Shown one piece after another: positions 36,921 to 49,250 of a DNA stretch of 64,000 nt. How positions within the stretch are numbered: the stretch's first letter is position 1; every line of letters begins with the position of its first letter. The stretch spans positions 252,569 to 316,568 of the forward strand of contig VXAA01000606.1 in the NCBI GenBank assembly GCA_013399115.1, read 5' to 3'. The position numbers and the translations under genes are program-made. The notes under the pieces were generated by a model, which was not told the origin of the DNA, made no database searches, and worked only from the letters and a program-made list of their open reading frames with translations. This DNA is from Anseranas semipalmata. Its lineage: Eukaryota; Chordata; Aves; Anseriformes; Anseranatidae.

Positions 36921-39900
36921 AAAAAAAACACCAAAGCTTAAGGAAAGGGCATCTGCTGAGCTGAAAATATTCTCCTGCCTGCTGGTACTTAAACTCTGCA
37001 ATATTTTCAGGATCTACTATTCACAGTGGACAAGGTAGTTCACCCCAGGGTAGGGTTCGGGCATGAAGCTGAAATCTGTGGCCGAAAGTATCTCCCACTT
37101 CTCTGGGAGACAGCGTTTTGTCTTTCTCCCATTCATTGGTAGGTACAGTCTCCTACAGACAGGTATCCGACAGGCTTCTCCCAAGTGCCAGGAGGACAAC
37201 ATGAGATCTTTCAAGTTTGATTCCAGCTGGGTTATTTCCTTAGGAGACAGCTGTTTCACAGTATTCTTCTGTGCTTTTAACCTTGTTTGTCCATATAAGG
37301 CAGTCATAGTTCCAGCTTTGCATGGGGGGATTAATTCACACGCTTTAATCTAAACTGGACAAAAACTTTCAAGGTTGGCTTACAGGAGATATCATTTCAG
37401 CTTCCCTGACAGAAAATCAAACTTTGGGGAACAAAGCAGATAATTTTTTTTCTATAGAAAGGGTCTATTTAAGGAAAAGTGATTTTTTTTTTTTTCCCAG
37501 CAGAAAATTATTCTAAGAGAAAATTTTTCATCTCCCAAATTGGAAATGTAAATTTTAACCTTGCTCAATAATTTAATAATTCAAAATTATTACTCTTTTT
37601 TTTTTTTTTTTCTTACAGCATTTCTCTATCTCCATGTGTCCAAAATTTAGCAGGACTTTGAAGATGAATGCTAGATCTAGTGGGCACCTTTTCAGATTGA
37701 AAAGATTAGTGTTATGGTGAAGACAACTTGCCTTTCTTGTAAGGTATAGAGCTGTTTAATCAAAGAAGGACTGGCTGAATCTATTCAGTATTCTCAGCTA
37801 CTTTCCAAATCAAACTTCTGAATACATGTTAGTTATTCTGATTAAGTCATACTCCTGAACTCCCTCCAGGTTCTGCACTGGAGATGATATTTATACAGCA
37901 CTAATGGAGAAAACTTGGTGTGTTTCAAAAAATCATTCCCAAGAAAACCAAACTCATATTAGCAGATGTAACAAGGAAATTTGCAGGGAACTTGTACTCT
38001 TCTTCCTTTCTCACTGAAGCTTCAATTTAATTCTCAGCCCCCAGATGTTGGAGAGGAGGAAGTTTTGAAAACATTAAATGACCCATTTCAACATTGTTTG
38101 TGCTCCTAATCAAAATATGCATAGTCTTATTGTTCCATAAGCTGCCAAAACTAATTGACACTGGAAGTTTCAAACTGATTTTTGGTAATAGAAGAAACTT
38201 TCTTCTCAATTTGGGACTAAAGCACTTTTTGACATTTTGGACCATTTATTGGATGAGGCACCTTAGGCTCTGGTGATTCTAGGGACTATCAAAACAAAGC
38301 GAGTGTTTGCTGTGGCTTAGGACAAGATGAACTTTAGTAGCAATGCCTTGAGTCTTCAGCTGAGATTGGGATAGTTTATATTGTGAAATGTACTATATGC
38401 ATAGGCATTGGATGAGAGAAAGGACACACTTTTATTTGTGTGTCTATGCCTTTCTTAAACCAACCTTCTACCAGTTTTTAAGTAAACTTTCCAAACACTG
38501 TGATTTGGTGAGCCACCAGCGATAGTAACAAGAAACTGTATGTGTGACTTTTTCATACAGACTCACACACTCATATATATCTGTGTGTCAATATATACTG
38601 GCTGACATAACAAATATCTTTGTTTTTAGAAAAAGAGGATTTTCCTTGGGGACTTTAAATAGATTCAGAGTATATTCCAAGGTATCAGACTGTATTTCAC
38701 TGTGATATTCATATTGTCAATAGTGGGACCTTTCTGTGGAAAATGGGGCTTTTCCTGTAAACATAATAATATTTCTGGATGGTGAAATATACAGTAAATG
38801 TTAAACAAGAAAAGAACTAAATTGCAGACTATTCCCTGGTCAGCAAAACCTGCCCATTATTTTTCAGTTTGCTGAATCTGTAGTTTTTACCATTTTTTTT
38901 AAACTGTGACTTTTCAGATTCATGAGAGTAGCATAGGTAATCTTCATATTTATAAGGACACACTGTCAACTTGCTTTTCATAATTTATAAACTCTTTTTT
39001 TTTTTTTATTATTCCTTTTCCCTGTTGGAAGCCTGAAACTGGCATGTTTCCTTAATAGAGCTAGGAAGAAAACTCTGCAATTTTGCTCTGGGAGATGATT
39101 TCTCAGAAATAAGCTATCTGTTCTTCATGCAAAGGAGTAGCACCCTAGTTGGCTTAGTGGTGCTGGAATTAGTGCTGTAGGGTCTATTTTGCAAGTGTTT
39201 GCATGTGCTAGCTTTTCATGTTGCAACTTGCATTTCAGTTTGGTGAGGGATTTGTCAATATGTTACAAGGCTTATGTGTCTTTTTTGACATGAGTTGGAT
39301 GAATGTTCACTGCTCCGTTTGGTTGGACTTGCCTTTTTATCCATCCCAACCTACTTCTTCTCCCCGCTGCCTTCCTTACAGAGCCTCTCATATTCCCATC
39401 TCCTACTGTTTGCTCCTGGCACAGCAAGAGCGGATATTTTTCTTCTGTCCCTGCATCGAGAGACTGGCAAGGACAGGCACCCCTTTTACACAGATGAAAT
39501 GGAAGTAGATAGCCATTTCCTCTTCTCTTTTGTAATTTTACCGAATTCCTTTTCAATGGGGTTTGTAAAAGTAAATATTTCCAGGCATTCAGATTAACCT
39601 CGCTGCTTGACTGATGTGAGCAGACAGAAACGTTTCTATGTTTTCAGAATTGGTCCCAGAATTTGCAAGAGGCCAAGTTTGCTTTCAGAAGTAATTCACA
39701 TTGTTGATACTGATTTATAAACCACTGTGAAATTAAGTGACTGGGTACTTTAAAAAACATCTTTCCTTTGGGCACACTAGTCACTATTATGGCAGATAGA
39801 ATCTGTTTGGAATTACTTTTAATGGTTGTTTGAATTTAAAAAGCTGGTAAGGATTGATTCAAATTGAAGGTCATGAACTCCTTTACCCATTTCCCCTCAT

Positions 39901-41840
39901 TGGCTCAATAAGGGTCCTATTTCATGATCTTTTGCCCATGATGCGACTCATCTGTTTAGTTGAGAAGGTGCTGATATGAGTAATTAAGCTAAAATGGCAT
40001 TAGGGAAGAATCTGTTAATATTTAGTAACATATAGTTGACTCTGTCCATCCATCTGTCAGTCTATCCCCCATAAGTTTTGAACTTGCTGGTTAGTTTCAG
40101 CAAAATTTGGCACAAAATTAGAGGTATTCATTAGCATTACGCTACTAAAAGCTTTTGGAAAACTGGCAGCTGGTGGAGGGGAAAGTTTTTCTGGTGGAAG
40201 AAAAAGACAGCTCAGACAGTGCAGATGTACAGGTCAGTCCGTTTACAGGTCAGCCTGAACCAGCCATAGTGTATTTGGCCCTTCACTGAGCCAAATAGGC
40301 AGGTGATGTGAGGAGGGTTTGGGAAGGGATGCTCAGGAGAGGAAGGCAGCATGGTATTGTGCCATGGTGGTTTGGGCAGTGTGGAGCACATGACTGAAGA
40401 AACTGGGCATCACTGGTTCTGCTCAGAGAGCAACTTCTTTTCTTTTTTATCTTGTGAAACTGAAGAGGACCTGCCCTACTTACGTGCCACTTAAATCCTT
40501 TTACAAGGTTGGATTTCCTTTAGTAATATTCCAAGGAAATATTATGTCTGTGGAGCCTACTACTTTTGATATTACTTTAGGATGCCCTGGCCTGGGAGTA
40601 ACTAGGAAACCTGGGGGCAAATCACTTCAGAAAAAAAGATGTGTGAGATGTAATCTAAACATTTATTTTTGGCTTGATATGCTTGGACTCTATCATGAAC
40701 TCTCCTGCAGGATTACAGCAGATCCTGACCCCACTGACCTAGTATCAACCCCTTTCTGTAAGCTGCACACGGTAGAGAAGGAGGAGGATAGATACTGCAA
40801 ATGGCTTAGAGGCTTAGATGCAGAAGGCTCTGAGTATCAGCACCAGTTCAAAGGATCAAAGGGGGTCTGTGACTCTCTAGCCATGCTAATTAATGGAAGA
40901 AGTGGTATTTGGTCTTCATTATGGACTTTAAAAAAGAGAAGTCAAGTGTTTTGTCCTGTGGTAAAGCACTGAACAAGGCTGGTGAAAGTAACAGAGCCGA
41001 CTCCATTAGGCTTTCAGCAGCGTTTCAAGAGCATGGAGCCACTTATGATGTCACGCTCAGGCAGTGCTTTCTTAAAAGTTAAATGAATGATAAATGCTGA
41101 TACTGCCTGATTTGAATCCCTAATATGTTTCCAGATAGAGCAGCCCATTGCAAAGGTCTCCAGTGCTCATGCCAAGGAAACACTCTTTTATCAAAGGACT
41201 CCTTGGGTTTCTCCTGTACCTTCTGCTTCAGACATGAGCTCAGGACCAGTGGGGCTGATTCTGCCTCCCACCAGATCAGGCATTGTTCCATGGTGTGCCT
41301 TTCGTTTAAATATCCATGGGTTGCTACAGAGGTTAATAGGAGGTCAATGGTCAGAACTCAGATCAGCAGCACTAGCAGCAACCTAGGAACCAAAGTGCTG
41401 ATGGGCCGCGAAAGCACTAAGAGCATTTTAGGGACATTCCTGCATTGTATGTTTTATTAGCTCTCAAGAAGGGGAACGTAAAGCACTCTCCTGAATCCTA
41501 AACAATCCCTTCTAATCTCTGACCCTTTCTTTGACTTGTTCAGATATTGCTTAAATTTGAAGAAAAATCAGTGGTTACAGAACGTTTACATTTACACAGA
41601 GAGACAGTCAGATAATGCATGCAGGTGCTTATTGCCCATGTCTTTACACCTGTCTACATGTGTATATCTATGCCTATCTATATGATATGTATGAATACGT
41701 GTCAGTCCTACAGAGATGGTAAAGCAGTAATTCAAATTCTTATTTGTAAAACCACACATACATACTAGAAGTGTGTGTAAGCCTGATGTAATTAGTGTAA
41801 ATATATATTTATACATACCTGAGGATGATCAGGTTTTAGC
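36921..41840. other. Non-coding stretch, no gene recognised
   Basis: Contains T-rich runs at 37483-37495, 37596-37611 (ending tcttacag, acceptor-like) and 38996-39007. A stop-free stretch at 40454-40972 is the longest clean one in the window, but its first ATG is at 40544 and it resembles nothing I know. No transposon is recognised. Confidence 0.5.
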
Positions 41841-41841
41841 T

Positions 41842-41940
41842 AAACAAACAAAACAAACAAAAGAATCATGAGAAACATTCTTTCCATGAAAATATCTGGT
41901 TTTACTTGAAAACTGAGTTTTTTGTTTGTTTGTTTGTTTG
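41842..41940. repeat. AAAC/GTTT inverted simple-repeat pair
   Basis: An (AAAC)n-like run at 41842-41862 is followed about 60 bp later by (TTTG)5 at 41921-41940. The two are complementary and could pair as a hairpin of about 20 bp. They may be two ends of one old element, or independent simple repeats. Confidence 0.5.
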
Positions 41941-44800
41941 CATTTGAGTTTTCCACAGAAGTGTTCATTTTTGCAAAGGGGAAGTGAGAGGTGTTCAAGA
42001 GAGGAGAATCTGGTATCGACTCTAAATTATGAATATTTTTCCAATAAGTATCCAATGACTTCATGCATGCATGTGTATGTCATGACTCCATATTTGTGTG
42101 TGTGGTGCTTGATGGGCTTATGCTTTGGTTTGAATATGTTCATTTTAAACTACTTTGATGGCATAGACCAAAATTGCTAATGGTATGATCTTTATCATGG
42201 CTCCACTGTAGAACACGACAGCATGTATGATCATTGGGTATTCAAACAGTGAAATGTGTAAAGCTATTTTTCTATAATTGGTCCCAGGGCAAGGGGTTGA
42301 TCTCAAGTATAAAAGGCTCCAGATATGCTCTTGGTACAGTTTCTAATTAGGGAACCAGGAAAGAACTGAACTTTGGAAACTGTGATGAGTCTGTGCCTTT
42401 AAAAAAAAAAGGAAATAATCACTTTGACCTTGAACTCCAAAAGGCCCTGAAATCAACTGATTTTACTCTTTAAGCTCCTTAACAAGCATGGGGATTAGAG
42501 GCGAGCTGTGTAGAACGGTTCATATTAGATATAAACGATAATGGACAATAGAAATTCATCTGTGAGCTCAGCACAGGCATCCTGTGCAAATTCCATTTCC
42601 CCAAGATATGGTGATACCATGTTACAGTGTTATACATACCTCTGATAACAATGTGACTTCATTGGTTGGGAAGAGACAGAAGAAAACTCAATTGCAGCAG
42701 GGCAAATGCAACTTTCAGAGATGTCCAGTCCTGTCCTAATCCTAGTCTGTTTAAATAACCACAACCACGTGCATCAAAAAAGGTCAAATACAATCACCCT
42801 TGTACTTCATGTAATGAATAAATCATCTGTTTAGCTATTTATTTCAAGTATGATTAAATCACCCTTGTGAAAAAGAAAGAAAACTTATGAAAGAAATAAA
42901 CTGACTGTAGACTGAGGCTGCACATTTCAGTGGCCTCCCATCTGTCCACAGCTAAACGAGGAAGGATGCTGCTGTCACATTAGAAAAACCTTTTTACGGC
43001 AATTTCATTTTGTCAGTTTTTTTCCCCTTTCTTTTTTCCCTCTTCTCTCAAGAAAGGCTAAAAAAACCCTTGTCCCCTTGAAAAAGGAGGAATCTTGTCA
43101 TATCTTGAAATGGAAAAGTGCATCACATTTTCAGGAGAAAAGAAAAGAATTGAGGAAAATACCTGTATGAAGAGAGGAGCTAATATGACTGAAATAATTG
43201 GGGTTGGGTTTGATAAATGTTACCCATTCAACAGCTAGTATTGCCCCTCGAGAATATACCCAATTCTTAAGCAGATCTTTGAAATTATTTCCCTTCTGAA
43301 AATCACACCTGGTGAAAAATTCATTGTGTCTTTTAAAAGCCACCTCTGGTTAACCTTTTTGTTGATCTAGTAGGGTGAATGACGTGATTAGACAGGTTAC
43401 TGCCTGCCATGAAAACTGGTGGGAAATGATGTTGCACAATCCTTTCCCTCCTCCGTTTCTCAAAAATGGTTATTTTATTTCACTTTTCCCCATTTCAATC
43501 TGTGTGGCCTGGCAGACCTACTGGAAAGAAGCCTAGAATAATATTGTCTCAGTTAGCTGATAGGTGTGAGGGCACCTGCAGACAGATAAAATGTGTTTGT
43601 ATCTGTATCAGAATTCGGTACGCAAAACTCAAAATTGTCATGATTTTGGGACAATCTCCAATTTCTCCTGAAAGTCTTGGAAAGCGGCAAGTGAAATTAA
43701 AAAGAAAATCAACTCCTTGCTTTTTCATTAGTTCTGGCAGCTTCCCCTAGAAACACACCCATGCTCAGCAGTATCATTCTTTATTTAGCTCTGAACAGAC
43801 TGAAGGACCTCAGTGAATTCTTTCTCCCTCCTCCTTTTCAGATAATAGCGATGATGCTGCCACATATTTTGCAAAGTGCTCTTTTCTGGAGCTGAAGATT
43901 GAGTTACATCCAACGTGATAGACCCCACTGGCAGCCACGCATTCTTAGCGGAGACATTCCTTTACCATGCCAAGTTATTTTTAATTCTATCTGGATTTTT
44001 CTTTTTTTTTTTTAAACCAGTTTTTAAAAGAAAGCTATTGAGTTGCTCAATCAATGTTAGTTTATTATTGCTTACCCAAGTGTTTAATAAACCTATCCCA
44101 ACCCTGGACATAGCTTTAAATACTTCATGGACTGTAACAAAGCAGATTTTTCCTATCAGACCAAAGTGGCTCTATAAACTATAATTAAGCACTAATTATG
44201 AGCTCTACTGGTCAGATAACAGAAGGCAAGGTCCATTGTGTGACTGACAGAACTGGCAATTAAAGGAGATTATTGTTGTCAGAAATGGAATAAAACAAAC
44301 AAAGAAAAAATTTGGGAGGAGGGGAAGATTTGCAATTGACCTGGGTAAACTTTGCTGTGTTCATGGGTTTGGGAGATTATGACATCATGAACACAAAACC
44401 CTAAGATATGATGATATAGAACAGATGTAATAAATTGTTCTGGAAAATTCATATACTTTATTGGATAACAGGTTGTAGAATCAGATTCTGTTTGGCTTCG
44501 CTCTTGTACATTGAAAGAAAATACCTTAAATCCCAAACAGAAGATGTATGTTTAGAACAAAAATATTTTCAAGGAAAATGTTTTGTGTCAGTACTATTTC
44601 ACTCGTTCTTGCAAAGCGTTCAAAGCCAGAGAGGGCCACGTTGCTCATGGGCTTAAGAACTAGAAAATGAAATTGAAATAGAATGAAGAATAGATTGACT
44701 CCCTAGGAAGGGGGAAAAAAGGCCCTCTACAACAGGTGAAAAGGAAGTGCGGTTTTATAAATTCGTTCCATTTGAACATGACTGGCTTCTCTTCTCACTT
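41941..44800. other. Non-coding stretch, no gene recognised
   Basis: No exon or RNA gene is recognised. A good TATA-box-like sequence (gtataaaaggc, 42309-42319) occurs without other promoter features. Simple T and A runs only. Confidence 0.5.
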
Positions 44801-44872
44801 ATGCCATTTTTACACTGGCTTAACTTGATTGGCTCCAGTGGAGTTTTCAATTATGCCAGATACCACTAAAGT
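44801..44872 (+). repeat. Sauropsid-type repeat fragment
   Basis: The phrase atttttacactggcttaact, followed by gattggctccagtggagttt, parallels 'gatttacaccagtgtaactgaattgactccagtggagtta', which I associate with old repeats of birds, turtles and crocodilians. Identity looks moderate. The family name is not certain. Confidence 0.45.
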
Positions 44873-45354
44873 GTTATTAGCAGCCTGCTTGGAATTTCTC
44901 TTGAAAGTCAGAAACTGTTTCTGAGCTAACAACATACTCTTTTTCCCCCTGCTTTGGAATAAAATGTTCATTCTGCAGGAAACCTTGATGTCTTGTTGAA
45001 GCAGAATGCTCAAACACCAAAATGATTTGACTTTTCACATATGAATTTTAAATTTCCATGGGAAATAGAGTTTCCAATTACCACTAGTGATTGCTATGCT
45101 AGTCACAGTTCATATATTCCTAGACCTGATACAGACATTCAAGAGAGCCAAAAGTCCCTTACACACACATGAGCACATTACAGCTTCCTGGAACACTGTT
45201 TAGGTTTTCAGGTGATGGCTGGGAATTTGTCCAATATCAGAAGGTAAAGGGCAAACAAAGCCATGGAAATGGAAATGACAATATTTCCTAGTAGCAGGCA
45301 GGTGCCTCTGTCCCTGACTTGTGATTGTGCCGAAAAGTAACAGTACTGCTCTGT

Positions 45355-45375
45355 CCTCTCTCTCTCTCTCTCTCT
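45355..45375 (+). repeat. (CT)n microsatellite
   Basis: About ten CT units end in TTTTTA, ten bases before the first copy of the duplicated element at 45385. Confidence 0.9.
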
Positions 45376-45384
45376 TTTTAAAGT

Positions 45385-45486
45385 AATTTGCATCTTTTGA
45401 AAAAAAGGATTAATAAATTTCAAATGTTCCTGGTGCTTCTGTGCCAACTGGCACTGGAGGGGGCCTGTAACCTTGCCCAACTGCAC
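45385..45486 (+). repeat. Duplicated ~100-bp element, copy A
   Basis: This segment recurs at 46276-46375 in the same orientation. By eye about 85 of 100 aligned bases match, with one 2-base gap. Of 15 differences, 13 are transitions. Shared features include the octamer ATTTGCAT (45386-45393), GGATTA (45407-45412), atttcaaatgttc, the near-palindrome tgccaa-ctggca and ctgtaacctt. The similarity ends abruptly at both sides. It may be a local duplication or two copies of an interspersed repeat I do not know. Confidence 0.8.
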
Positions 45487-46275
45487 TATATATAATTATT
45501 AATTAGAAAGCAACCTGGGAAGCAATGATCCTCTCCCCCAGCATAAACCAGAGGAACTCCAACAAATTCATGATACAAAAGAAAATTAGTTTTCCTGGGT
45601 TGCACTTGGGAACAAACTTTATTTTACTTTGACTGGTGGATCACTATCCAGAGTGGAATTACGGGAAATAATGGGAAAAACTTGGGTGCTCATTTTATAA
45701 ATCAGCTGGCAGAACTCCTGCCATAATTAATGGGTCTGACTGGCAATTTTCCACAAATACACACCCATTTCCCAGTGATTTCCACTGTGCATGCATGCAT
45801 TTTGCAGGAGCTCAACTTGCAAAGGGACACATTTAAGAGTTTATAACTGTCCCAATGACAGCAAGTTCTAATTTAAAACTCCTGTGTAATACTTGTTAGG
45901 AAGTTTTAATATCAAAAGGGCAGCCAAGGTCTTCCATGAGAAATTTCTAGACAGTGAAAGAAACTAATCCTTTTTAGTGATGTTTGGCTTCTCCTCTGCA
46001 GTAGCTGATCTCTGATTTCATATTTTATATCCATGGTTTGTTAATGAAATTTTCTCCTTTAAAGAGTAACCAGGCGGATAGAAAAAATTAGCTGATACTT
46101 TGCAGTAAACGTTTGAAGTGAAATTCAAGTAGCAGCCTGAGGCTCACAGTATGTAAAACCAACTACCAAAGTTTTAGGGGGGGTTTAATCTATTTTTCCT
46201 TCTCAGGGGACCTCTGCTGTATTAAATTCTTTGGTTGAAGAGAAGCAGCCAAGTTGGCATTAGAACTGACTTAGC
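45487..46275. other. Spacer between the duplicated copies
   Basis: About 790 bp of unique-looking A/T-rich sequence. I see no third copy, no inverted copy and no transposon ends here. The paired copies begin 891 bp apart. Confidence 0.5.
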
Positions 46276-46375
46276 AATTTGCATCTTTTGAAAAGGGATT
46301 AGCAGATTTCAAATGTTCTTGGTGCCCCTATGCCAATTGGCACTGACAGGGGTCTGTAACCTTACCCATCTGCAC
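46276..46375 (+). repeat. Duplicated ~100-bp element, copy B
   Basis: The partner of 45385-45486. The octamer ATTTGCAT is intact at 46277-46284 and GGATTA at 46296-46301, and tgccaattggca here is a perfect 12-bp palindrome (copy A has one substitution). Flanking bases do not match those of copy A. Retention of the same motifs could reflect function or simply common origin. Confidence 0.8.
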
Positions 46376-48600
46376 CACCGCCTGCCACGAGTCTACGTGA
46401 AAGGTGTTATGGGGCTTGCTACACTTCCTTCAAAGAGAAAGAGAAGAGCAAATTAGGCAGCAGGAGAAATTTAATGTCCACACATAGTGGCATCACTGCT
46501 GTTTATGGTGTACCCAGGAAAGACAGGCTGGCTTCAGGCTCATCCTTGGGTATATTGTTCAGGCTTTTCTTACCTGGAACCAAGGTTCATGAATTTTTAA
46601 TAGCACTTTAAAATGCCTTGATATACGTGAGGCAGTATCCAGGGCCTCACAGCACCTCTAGAATGGAAGTGTGTGCTGGATTTCATTGGAGACTCAGTGT
46701 CACAAAGGTGGGTTTCATCTCTGAATTTCATCCTGATCTATATCTTCTAGTTCAGTCATCATGAGTTTTTGGGGCAATCTCTGTAGACCATTGGGAAGAG
46801 TGAGACTTTTGACAGGACAATTAATTACAGCTATCTTAGGCTATAATACCTGCATTTTTCTAGTGACCAGGAAACAACATTGACTGTTGTCAGCGGAGAA
46901 ATGGAGATGGAGGGAGGAACTGTGCTTTCAGAGGGCCTACTCGGGTTCCTGGTCTACAGAAGGAACCCAAACAACCTGCTGAGGCTGGATGTCTGTGTAG
47001 GTGGCCAGCTTGAAGCCCACCAGGGTACAGCTTCAGATCCAAAGCCCTGCAAGTTTTTTATACCCTTTAACTATTTTCTTCTGAAGAATATAAAGTCAAC
47101 CAATAAGAAACATTAGGCATACAGACATGGGTAGAATTTGGATGTTCAAATGTGGTCCCAAAGGTTTCCTGGAGTGTACAACAATGCTTTTTTTAGCAAA
47201 ATATTCAACATTTCTTCAGTTTGTTCCCTGGTGAATTTTTTTGGGGGCCCATTACATTTTTATGTAAGCTTTTATAACACTCCAGAAACTCCCATGAAGT
47301 TGACAGATTTTCAGTTGTGATCAAAATCCAATCTTCTGTTTCGTGGGACTTATATTCCATTTCTTGTAGGTATATGATAGGCTTACAAGAGGAGGAAAAT
47401 GGTTTGTGTGAAATTCCCCAAACGATACAAGAACAGGCACCTTCTTAACTCTGTTCTGAAGGCAAACTAGCCTGGGTTTAGTATCACCCAATAAAGCTGT
47501 CTTGCTAATGAAGATGCCCAGTTCCTTAGATCTTAAATAAAAACAAGAAGGTGTGACACTGCCACCATTGCAGTCACACGGGGGGAAGACAGCAGACCAT
47601 CAAATAGTCATATCCAAAATCAGATTCAGGGTGTTCCACTGTGCCCAGAAGGATGGGAAGCTCAGGACAGAAAAAGTCCTTCTGAGGACTCCACTGGGAA
47701 ATAATGGTCCAACTTTGCGTATCAGGTATGAGAGTGCAAGCTTATGTTATAAATGAAAATTTGATGAGTGTTTGCTTGCTGCCTCCCCATGCACTTTTTT
47801 ATATTTCCTATGTATACTGTCTGATATTATGTGCCTATAAAACTTCAGCATTTTTTTTAATAGAAGACCACCTGTTTGCTTTCCTTTTAATGTTTCTGCA
47901 ATATTTGAAGCCCTATAAAACACTGTGGGTAATTCTGTTGGAATAAATAAGATGGGCCAAATCCAGCCCATACTGCTCACACCAGATTTCTTATATGAGC
48001 CGGGACTGTGATAATGTGTGCAGAGTAATTGAGGATAGCCAAATAACTGTAACAGATTTCTTTCTCTTCCCCCCCCTCCCCAAGCCTTTCCTGTTTGATC
48101 TACCTGGGCTGCCTGCTGGCTGGGGCGCGTGCGGGTGGGAGCAGAGGTAAGGGAAGTGCCTTCTGCAAGTCAGTCACGAGAAAGCTTTTTGTCTCCCTTT
48201 CTGAAATAAAAAATTGTGCCCGGAACTTCATTCAACCACTCATTTGGATAAAACTAGACACCCTGGTGTCAAGTGAATAGGAAGCAATGGGAGGTCAACA
48301 TGTCGCAGTGCCGCAGGAGAAGGGGGTGGCCAGAACTTCACAGAAATCAGACTGTGTATATATATACATATAGACTGCCTATATCAATCACTAGCTAGAA
48401 CATGCATATGACACGTGTGCATGTGTGCAAGGCTATTGACACGCAGAGGAGAAAGTAGCAGCTTCCTTTCCTCTGCATACACACCTACTCCCTCTGAAGT
48501 GAGGAAGAAGAAAGAAAAGATTCAAATTAACCCCCCTCCAAAATTACTTGAAACCATCCTGAATTATTAGGAAGGCAAAGCAACGGCCCAGCAGGGAGTG
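46376..48600. other. Non-coding stretch, no gene recognised
   Basis: Unremarkable mixed sequence. A possible sauropsid-type repeat phrase (gatgggccaaatccagccca) lies at 47951-47970. C-rich bases occur at 48068-48084, and short TA-rich runs near 48355. Confidence 0.5.
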
Positions 48601-49250
48601 GAAAATGTAATAACGACAAGTTTTGTGCCTAAAGGGAAGGCAGGAATGAAATCAGAAAGATCCGATGGGGCCAGGTGAGTAAAGAGTCAGCCAAGCAAGG
48701 GAGCGCGAGATGCCCGCAGGCAGTGCAATGCGCTGGCAAGGAGCCACGCTGCCGGGAGAGAGCGGAGGAGTGGAGATAGAGGGAAGGGGAGGGAGGGAGG
48801 CAGCACACCTCCGTGGGCACCGGAGAGGCCCTCTGACAGCCCCATTCCTTGGTGCTGGCTGCAGATGTAGGAGGCACCTGCACACACACAGCCCCAGGAA
48901 GGCAGGAGCCCACGGGAGCCTGCTGCAATGCTGCAAATGTCAAAAGGCTGCAGTCGGTGGGAAGCAGGGTGAGCTCGGTTGGGCTGGCCGGGCAGCTGGT
49001 GCCGAAAACGACAGTGGCGATGTTGTTTCCATCCGCCCGTGAAAGGCAACTTCAGAAGCAAGGTTTATATTTGCCCTTGGCTGTTTAACAGGGGGTTAGT
49101 TAAAGGGAATACGCTGGCATTAATACATTAGATGGATGTGGCTGCAGGGACAAAGGCTTAATATGATGTGCTCGAAAATGACATTTGCCTGTTGCCAAGC
49201 AGATGTGGCCTGCTGGGACCTGTTGCTTTGGCACAAGGGTGGTGGGTGCT
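48600..49250. promoter_or_regulatory. Second CpG- and G/C-rich block
   Basis: I counted about 20 CpG in the 460 bp from 48601, several times the local background, with overlapping stop-free frames on both strands typical of G/C-rich DNA. A perfect splice donor CAG|GTGAGT lies at 48672-48680 and a G-quadruplex motif at 48781-48797. From 49090 the sequence returns to A/T-rich with TTAAT-type motifs. It is a candidate promoter or first exon of a non-coding transcript, or an enhancer. No protein is recognisable. Confidence 0.35.
48781..48797 (+). promoter_or_regulatory. Canonical G-quadruplex motif (loops 2-1-1)
   Basis: gggaaggggagggaggg contains four runs of three or more G with loops of one or two bases. 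Short loops favour a stable parallel quadruplex. It lies on the plus strand within the CpG-rich block, about 100 bp after the perfect donor match. Confidence 0.75.

Noticed and set aside
42309..42319. TATA-box-like gtataaaaggc (another at about 9227)
   Set aside because: Isolated motifs without CpG enrichment, initiator or exon. Expected by chance in A/T-rich DNA.
48996..49013. tggtgccgaaaacgaca, similar to a retroviral tRNA primer-binding site
   Set aside because: Only about 11-12 bases resemble one, and no LTR, TG...CA ends or gag/pol frames surround it.
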